A DNA stretch of 64,000 nucleotides from Macrocystis pyrifera (taxonomy: Eukaryota; Sar; Phaeophyceae; Laminariales; Laminariaceae): NCBI GenBank assembly GCA_031763025.1, contig JASSKH010000023.1, positions 4,429,501 to 4,493,500 on the forward strand, in the 5' to 3' direction. Position numbers and translations under genes: made by a program. Under the pieces are notes generated by a model, which was not told the origin of the DNA, did not search any database, and saw only the letters and a list, made by a program, of their open reading frames with translations. Below are positions 57,545 through 64,000 of this stretch, piece by piece; the stretch's first letter is position 1, and each line of letters opens with the position of its first letter.

Positions 57545-58092
57545 GCTTCCGTTGGGTACGCAGGTCTTAGGCACACAGCAGTATGAGTAACGAAAACTTC
57601 ACAAGAAGGTTTCATTCTTCGTTTTTTAAAAATTGCATAAAATACAGGTCCTTGTACCAGGTACGTTATAATAACATGATGGTGCTGGTCAAGCAACTCA
57701 GTAATAGCAAAACATTCACCATCAGCGCACATCCAGGTACATTATAACATGATGGTGCTGGCCAAGCAACGCAATAGCAAAACATCCAGCATCAGCGCAA
57801 ATCGACCGTCCGTGCAAGGCGATCGTCGCAAGCGCTTAGCGGACCCACTTGGAGCTGCTGCTGCTGCGGCTGTCGTTGCTCTTCGGGGCGATCGTCGCAA
57901 GCGCTTAGGGGACCCACTTGGTCCAGCTGCAGCTGTTGCAGACGTGGCTGCTGGGGCTGCTGTTGCCATGTGCGGCTGCTGTTGCTTCCTGGTGCCATCG
58001 CTCTCCCTTTGCACCTTCACTTCCTCATGTAACACATCATCGCCTTACACCTTCACCTCACATAACACCTCGTCACATTGCACCTTCAACAT
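57545..58092 (+). repeat. ~550-bp direct repeat, left copy
   Basis: GGGTACGCAGGTCTTAGGCA through CCTTCACCTCACATAACACC. It includes two GGCGATCGTCGCAAGCGCTT motifs and GCTGCTG runs. It matches 63366-63912 with small differences. Open frames in it (Ala-rich one way, Gln/Arg the other) reflect the triplets. Confidence 0.85.
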
Positions 58093-58099
58093 CAGTATT

Positions 58100-58630
58100 C
58101 ACCTTTATTTTTTCCTTTTTCTCTCTTGTTAGTAGTCTAGTAGGGAGAACCTGGCTATGCTACCGGTACCACAACCTGCTGCGGCCACGTGGAGGGTGTT
58201 TTGTGCTTCGGTTTGCCTGTTATTTTCCCATGGTTCATAGCCTTACTCTGTTCAGAAGTAGTGGATTTTGTTTTTAGCTCGTCCTTCTCAAGTGTCTGCC
58301 ACATCCCCTGCGGGGAGAGACGACAGTTTTCTCGTTTACTTTTTCCTTTTTCTCTTTGGTTTCATATAATGGATACCATTTATGTCCGTGCGTCTCCTGC
58401 AGCTAGCTGGAGGGTGCGTTGTGCCGCGGTTCACCTGGTATTTCCCCTTGGTTCCGAGTCTTACTCTGTTTATTAGTAGCGGTATTTTTTATTTAGCTCC
58501 TTTTTTTCAAGTGTCCGCCACATCCCCTGCAAGGAGGCAAGGCAGTTTTCTTCTTCTTTTTTTTCCTTTTTTCTCTTTCGTGGAATAAATGCCATATATC
58601 TCCGTGCGTATCTTCTCAACCATCATGCTA
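58100..58630 (+). repeat. ~210-220-bp T-rich tandem units
   Basis: Two adjacent units carry GTGGAGGGTGTTTTGTGCTT or a variant, then GTGTC(T/C)GCCACATCCCCTGC and a TTTTTCCTTTTTCTCTTT run. A third, diverged one lies near 57060. Confidence 0.7.
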
Positions 58631-58879
58631 CCCTTCAGACGTACCTGGTACGAAGTGTGTGTGTGTTCTTCAACATTAAACCGGTTTTTCTACCCGTCGC
58701 ATATAGCGCAACTGGTGTCCGTGCCGATTCTTCAATCCTAGAGAGATACAAGTTGTGTGATCACAAAACTATGCCACAGAGATACCACATTGTTACGTAT
58801 GCAGTAAGCACGGGAGTAGACAATGCAATGCCATGTCATCATACTGGGTATGACAGGCACGATATAAATATTCTATGAA

Positions 58880-59160
58880 AGAGGGAAAACGAAAGAAAAC
58901 AAAGAAAAACAACACAAACAACAAATCAAAAGAGAAAAAGGGAAAAAGAAAGAAAAGAAAAAAAACGTCTTGCCTCCGCGCAGGGGATGTGGCAGACACT
59001 TCTAAAAAAGATGCTACAGAAAAAAAGGACCGCTCTACTTATAAACAGAGTTAGACTAAAAACCAAGGGAAACTAACAGACAAACCAAAGCACAAGGCAC
59101 CCTTCGGGTAGCCGCAGCAGTTTGTGGTATGAGTAGCATAGCCGGGTTCTCCCTACTAGT
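58880..59160 (-). repeat. inverted copy of the T-rich unit
   Basis: AAAGAGAAAAAGGGAAAAAG, GCAGGGGATGTGGCAGACAC and GGTAGCCGCAGCAGTTTGTG are the reverse complement of features of 58150-58350, so the two could pair over about 150 bp. Confidence 0.7.
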
Positions 59161-60486
59161 GCGCTTGGGACCTTGCTACCCTGTCTACCGTCTCCGTCCT
59201 GCGTTCGTGAACTATGCCCCGCCCCTCGGCACCAGACGATACGAAATAGGCAAAGCAGGCTCGTCATCCACCCACGCCACACGACTTCTTTCTTAAGGGT
59301 TATCAATAGAAGAAACGGCGAGAAAGAAATGAAATAAAGATCACAGTGAATCAAGCGCAAAATAAAAAAGAAGACAAAGGAAGACCACGTTTGAACCAGC
59401 TGCCCCAGTTGGCGGCACGAGCAGCATAGCATAGGCATGCTCTACTTCCTAGTTGGTCTGGTGCCTTGCTATCCTGTCTGCCATCTCCTTCCAACGGTCG
59501 TCCACCGCGGTTTCTTTTCTACTCCTCCTCTTGTTCCCCCCCCCCCTCCCCGCATTCCCTTGGTCGGGTTTCCTTCCACTCCTCCTGTTGCCCCCCTTCC
59601 CCCCTTCTCTTGGACAACACCCACGGCGGATGCGTGGCGCTGTCTACTCAGCTGTGCTTCATTCTCGTGCCACCTCACCATGAACCGTTCAGCTGCTTCG
59701 AGGACCCCCCGGTACCACTTCCCCGCCTTTTTTGCTGCAGTGGACCACAGTGCGGTCTCAACTCCAAACACTAAGGGGGCAAGTTCCGTTGACTTCTCGG
59801 TGGCTCGGAACTCCCTACGGTCTTCGACTATGCATCTATGCCAAGTCTTAAACTGTCCGCCAGGTCTCGGGTTTCCCCCGCCAGTCATCGTCCCGCACAT
59901 AGCCCAACTGGTTAATCACTCCTTGCTTTACCGTGCCACGGCCCCCGCAAAGAAGAGCCGCCATTTACGGATGGTCGTTTCGATGCTCTTGCGACGTGTC
60001 ATCTTGAGGGCCTTCGCGTACGAGAGGGTGGCGTGGTCAGTACGAAGTCGGCGCTGGAAGCCAATGACTCCCAAAAGAACTTGGTGGTGAGCCGTTCGAA
60101 GCTTACCAAAGCGATCCGCTCTGGGGATCCACGTCGCACACCCGTACAGCAGGGTCTCAATCACCTCGGCCTTCAGCATTCGTATTTTCAGACAAAGTGG
60201 GGCGGTCATCCTATCATACAACTCCGGGCCGAACCGTTCAAGGCATGCCCGCATGAGACGGATCCGTCGATTTCGAGGGAGAAGTCAACGTTTTCGTGGA
60301 TAATGCTGCCTAGGTATAAGAACTAGACCGTCTGTTTATACCTCTGACCTGCTGCTTCGATGACGAGCGGTGGTGCGAGGGTTGTCTGGTCTGGTGTTCG
60401 TAGAAGCATGGTCTCTTTTTTCCGATACCGTGAGGCCTGCTTCTTCGAAAAAAGTTACGATGACTGTCGTCATTTTCGCGAGCCCT

Positions 60487-60906
60487 TCACCCTACTTCGA
60501 TAACAATTCTTGCGTCATCGGCGTACAACATGCCCCATACGGCCCTTCGTACGCACGCCGACGACTCCTGCTCCTCTGTTCCGACTACGCCAGCATCATC
60601 GAGTTGAACCAAACCCCTTACGATGGCTTCGTCTTGGCTGAAGCGTACTAGTACGGCGTGTAGCGCAGCAGCGAAGAACACGTTGGACAGTAACAGTGAT
60701 AGTACACAGCCTTGCCGCAGCCCCTGCGTGACACCAAACCATTCCGAGTGCTCGCCGTCATCCGTACGCCCGCGAGCCTGCATGCCTTCGTGGAAATTAC
60801 GGATAATTGTCAGCATCTTGGTTGGTACGCCAAAGCGTGTAAGTACCGCCCATAGCAGCTCTCGGTCGACATATTCGTACGCTTTCTGCAGGTCGATAAA
60901 ACACAC
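60487..60906 (-). pseudogene. LINE reverse transcriptase palm segment
   Basis: This is the longest uninterrupted reverse-transcriptase stretch of the LINE (139 codons). It begins [13 protein letters not shown] (motif A; the catalytic Asp is followed by LQKAY), continues with [10 protein letters not shown] (motif B) and ends after YADDA (motif C, the catalytic Asp pair). The stop a few residues after YADDA (IVIEVG) truncates it. Confidence 0.85.
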
Positions 60907-61686
60907 GTACAGGGGGATTTTTCTCTGCCATCAGAGGTCTTGCAACCGGTGCACGACGAACAACATATCCACCGTTGATCGTGCGGGGCGGAAGCCGCAC
61001 TGTTCCTCCGGGAGTAATCCTCAGTCTCACAGTAGTTACTGAGGCGGAACGCGACGATTTCCAACAAAACAACTTTGCCTGCGTGGGCAACAAGCGAAAT
61101 CCATCTGTAGTTGTTGCAATCAGTGCGGTCCTTCTTCTTGTGAAGGACCTTGCTGATAGCATATTTCCGTTACTGGGGGACTTCTCCTGTTGCCCGCACA
61201 TTGAAAAGGATGCTGGGAAAGCACTGGGCGAATGCGGGGTGGCCAATGTTTCGGAGTTTGGACGGGAGACCAGGCCAACAGCTTTCCATTTGAAATCCCC
61301 TAAGTGGTTCCGTCATCTCGTCCATGGATGGTTTATCTCCGAGCGACAGTTTGAGCGGTCGCGACGGCAAGAGGTCGATGATCGTGGGATCGAGTTTCAG
61401 CGATTTCATGTCCAAGCGTTTGTGGTAAAACCCCGACCATCGTTCACGTATTCGAACGTAATCCCGCAACAGCGTGCCATCCTCGTCCCTAATAAACTGC
61501 TCGCTCCTCGCTTTAGTCTCTTCCAATCCCATCGTACTCTTAAGGTGCTTGTAGAATCCCCTCTGGTCGCTATCCGCTAGAAGTCACCTGGTTTCGGCGA
61601 GGTACGCTTCGACGTACGCATGCAGTCCTGCGGAAATCACCTCCTGCAGGTTCGCATGCGCAGATCTCAGTGTCTTCCACGCCATT

Positions 61687-62526
61687 CTATTCCGGGGGTG
61701 GGCACGCAAGAGTTTTTCGTGCACCCTCCTTCGCCGTCCATGCTGACATGAATGCGGCCGAGGTTTCGGCATACTCACACCATCCATGTCTGCTGTGGCG
61801 ACGTGGAGGGGGTGGCGCCTGTTTTTCGACCGCATCAATAATAGCCGCAGTGAAAAACTCAACCACGCTAGACGTATTGCGGGGCTGGATAAGCTGGTTG
61901 AGAGTGGAAACGATCCTCGCGACTACTTGTTCACGACACTTTAAATTGGAGATAAAAATCTGCTTGTCGAACTCTCGGCGTTTTGTCAGTCTTCGTATTT
62001 GTCTGTTGGGCTCAAATCTACCACTGAATCGGACTTTGGTATACAAGATGTTGTGGTCTGAGTAAGCCTTAGCTGGGGCAGAAGGCTGTGAGACAACTTT
62101 GACATCTTGTACTCTAGGTCGATGGGCTTGATGGGCTAGGGTGTAGTCGATCCGCGTACGGTCATTCGGGCTGGTACCGTTGTGTGTATGCGATATCCCA
62201 CCCTTGCGGATGCTGAAAAAAATGTTGGTGAGAGCTAACTTGCAGTTGGTGGCGAACGACTCCTGTCGTTCGCCTTCATCGTTACGAACATCACGTCCAT
62301 ATGCTCCAAGCACTCTACTTTCATCACCACCGCACCCTTCCATCCTCTGTCCAGTTCGCGCGTTGGCATCCATCAGTACAAACAGACACTCTTTCGTCGG
62401 GATCGTTTTCCACAAAGTCCTCCAGTTTCTGCCAGAAAATATGTTTTGGTTCGGCGTCCTTGGTAGAATTAGTTGGAGCATACGCAACGACCAAGTTAAC
62501 TCCCTCGCATTTACTAGCCAGCTCAC
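61687..62526 (-). pseudogene. LINE endonuclease core segment
   Basis: 279 open codons. DANARTGQ and SDHN are typical of APE-like LINE endonucleases, and HTHNGTSPNDRTRIDY lies between them. The C-terminal part (PPRRHSRHGWCEYAETSAAF) is the linker toward the reverse transcriptase. Upstream endonuclease residues continue in other frames to about 62850. Confidence 0.8.
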
Positions 62527-62859
62527 ATAGACATAAGCCGTTCGTCAATGAACTGGTAAGTGTACACAAACATACTGCACAACGAATCCTTGACAGCTAG
62601 GCCTACTCCGTGCAGCCCTTGCCTGACAGCTGTTTTTCCTGGCCTGAACAGAAAAAACGCGATTCCCTGCCGCACGGAACGTCGTGCTGCCGGGCCTTCG
62701 AGTTTCCTGCAGGCCAATGAAGTCACAACCGAGTTACCATCCCTTGACCAGTACACGCTTGTCATGTCCGTACCCGTTCTTCTCGTTTACAGCCAGGGTG
62801 CGTTTATTGTAGGTCGATACCGCCACACAAGTGCCTCCTTCTGTGTCTTACGAGCCTAA

Positions 62860-63365
62860 CATGCTGCTTTCTTTGCCCGCCGACGTGAGGGCCGTCCCCG
62901 CCTCTTTTTTTGCTCCTTTTGTTTATTTTTCTTCTCTATGACAAATGTGGCTCTCCGTTTCGTAGTCCGGTACGTGCCTTGGTTTCCGTTGGCTGGGTGC
63001 AGCCGTCCCAGGCAACGCCGACACTCCCATCATTCCTGTCGTGCATGCATACCCACGCTGTGGCCAGCCTCTTCACTCCCCCGGCTGCCCACGTAGCCCT
63101 CTCTGCTGTGGTGATGTACCCGTCCCGTCTCAGGGATGGACGCCTCGGCGTCGGGGTTAAGAAGAAAAACATCAACACCCCACGCGGTTCGTAGAGTGAG
63201 CAAGCCACCAGCCAGACCGCGCAAGGTTTCCCCTTTGTCCAGCCCGAGGCTCGATGCTCGTGTGACTAGACCGTTGCAGGTCCTGGCGGACTTCCTCGGC
63301 CCACCCGGAGGACAGGGCAGACCGTGGTATTGAATAGAAGAAAAGAAAAACAAGGAAAAAGTTAA
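62860..63365 (-). other. LINE 5' flank, uncertain
   Basis: Open frames on the minus strand (63030-63371 and 62936-63208) have no recognisable ORF1 motif such as a zinc knuckle. This could be the LINE 5' region or unrelated DNA. Confidence 0.3.
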
Positions 63366-63912
63366 GCGCATCAGCTTTCATTGGGTACGCAGGTCCTAAG
63401 CACACCGCAGTATGAATAACGAAAGCTTCACAAGAAGGTTTTCATTTTTTATTCGTTTTCAATAATTGCGTAAAATACAGGCCCTTGTACCAGGTACATC
63501 ATAACATGATTGTGCTGGCGGCCTAGCAACGCAATAACGGCAAAGCATCTACCACCAGCGCCTATCCAGATGCATCATGACATGGTGGTGCAGGCCAAGC
63601 AACGCAATAACAATACATCCAGCATCGGCGCATGTCGGCCGTCCATGCCAGGCGATCGTCGCAAGAGCTTAGCGGACCCACTTGGGGCAGCTGCTGCTTC
63701 TGTTGTTGCTCTTCGGGGCGATCGTCGCAAGCGTTCAGCCGACCCACTTGGTCCTGTTGCTGCTGTTGCAGACGTGGCTGCTGGGGCTGCTTGCCATGTG
63801 CGGCTGCTGCTGCTCCCTGGTGCCATCGCTCTCCCTTTGCACCTTCACCTCCTCATATATCACCTCATCACCTTACACCTTCACCTCACTTAACATCTCA
63901 TCACCTTGCACC
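63366..63912 (+). repeat. ~550-bp direct repeat, right copy
   Basis: Second copy of 57545-58092, same direction, 5.8 kb away. The LINE and the T-rich inverted repeats lie between. Confidence 0.85.
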
Positions 63913-64000
63913 TTTAAAGTATGCTCTTGTGTGGTATCTACACTCGCATGTTTTATGGGCATGGTGTGGTACGGTACGGTTGTGGTGTGGCACGGCATCG

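Larger units (their letters stand above)
59480..62855 (-). mobile_element. non-LTR retrotransposon (LINE) with endonuclease and reverse transcriptase, broken
   Basis: The minus-strand ORF2-like region runs about 3.3 kb in several frames. Order: APE-type endonuclease start (STYNKRTLAVN, IGLQETRRPG near 62700-62830); endonuclease core 62526-61687 (LMDANARTGQ, TRIDYTL, SDHNI as catalytic D/N and DH residues); linker and thumb-proximal part 61532-61170 (MDEMTEPLRG); reverse transcriptase fingers/palm near 61130-60487 ([37 protein letters not shown]); connection and C-terminal part 60254-59480 (KAEVIETLLYGCATW, AAKKAGKWYRG). A functional protein would nick DNA and copy its own RNA onto the target. 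Multiple frameshifts and stops make this copy dead. No poly-A tail or target duplication was identified. Confidence 0.85.

Noticed and set aside
57545..63912. Complete LTR retrotransposon
   Set aside because: The direct repeats lack TG…CA ends and the interior contains a LINE, not gag-pol.

Overview
This is eukaryotic nuclear DNA, gene-poor and repeat-rich. Protein-coding similarity is split into short exons with GT-AG boundaries and consistent phases. There are LINE, Ty3/gypsy-like, copia-like and tyrosine-recombinase element remnants, tRNA-derived SINE-like units, a higher-order satellite and many long C/G homopolymers. There is no operon structure, rRNA, CRISPR or phage. The element types and the roughly even base composition fit a stramenopile alga (a brown alga or relative) best. 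That is recalled resemblance, not a database match, and the host should be treated as undetermined.

Layout. 0-9 kb: 40-bp minisatellite clusters, the 3' end of a Ty3/gypsy-like pol (minus strand, three in-frame stops) and one copy of a dispersed ~500-bp repeat, here called X. 9-14.6 kb: MFS transporter copy 1 (plus strand), about eight exons, with a 120-bp C tract read in frame as polyproline. 14.6-19.5 kb: no recognised gene, with a CAG/CAA microsatellite near the centre. 19.5-25.4 kb: MFS copy 2 (minus strand), an inverted paralogue with many disabling changes. 25.4-27.2 kb: SINE-like and X repeats with C tracts. 27.19-29.10 kb: an AT-rich, TTAA-flanked element with inverted ends, packed with TAAC/GTTA palindromes.

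29.2-43.5 kb is a composite repeat block. A ~1.1-kb module followed by a ~150-160-bp satellite with a ~500-bp higher-order period occurs twice in direct orientation (29.3-32.95 and 40.1-43.35 kb). Between the copies lie more satellite, a degenerate element with a Gag-like region and a tyrosine recombinase but no visible reverse transcriptase, and a 609-bp tandem array. 44-49.5 kb: two tandem X copies, simple sequence and small duplications. 49.5-52.1 kb: minisatellites and a copia-type Gag remnant. 52.7-56.8 kb: MFS copy 3 (minus strand), the paralogue with the cleanest exons. 57.5-64 kb: ~550-bp direct repeats flanking a T-rich tandem/inverted repeat cluster and a broken LINE (endonuclease plus reverse transcriptase).

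The only plausible host function seen is a small family of integral-membrane major-facilitator transporters; everything else is mobile or repetitive. Most disabling differences in copies 1 and 2 fall at homopolymers, so some may be sequencing errors. Nothing could be searched or aligned by computer here; all similarity calls are by eye.
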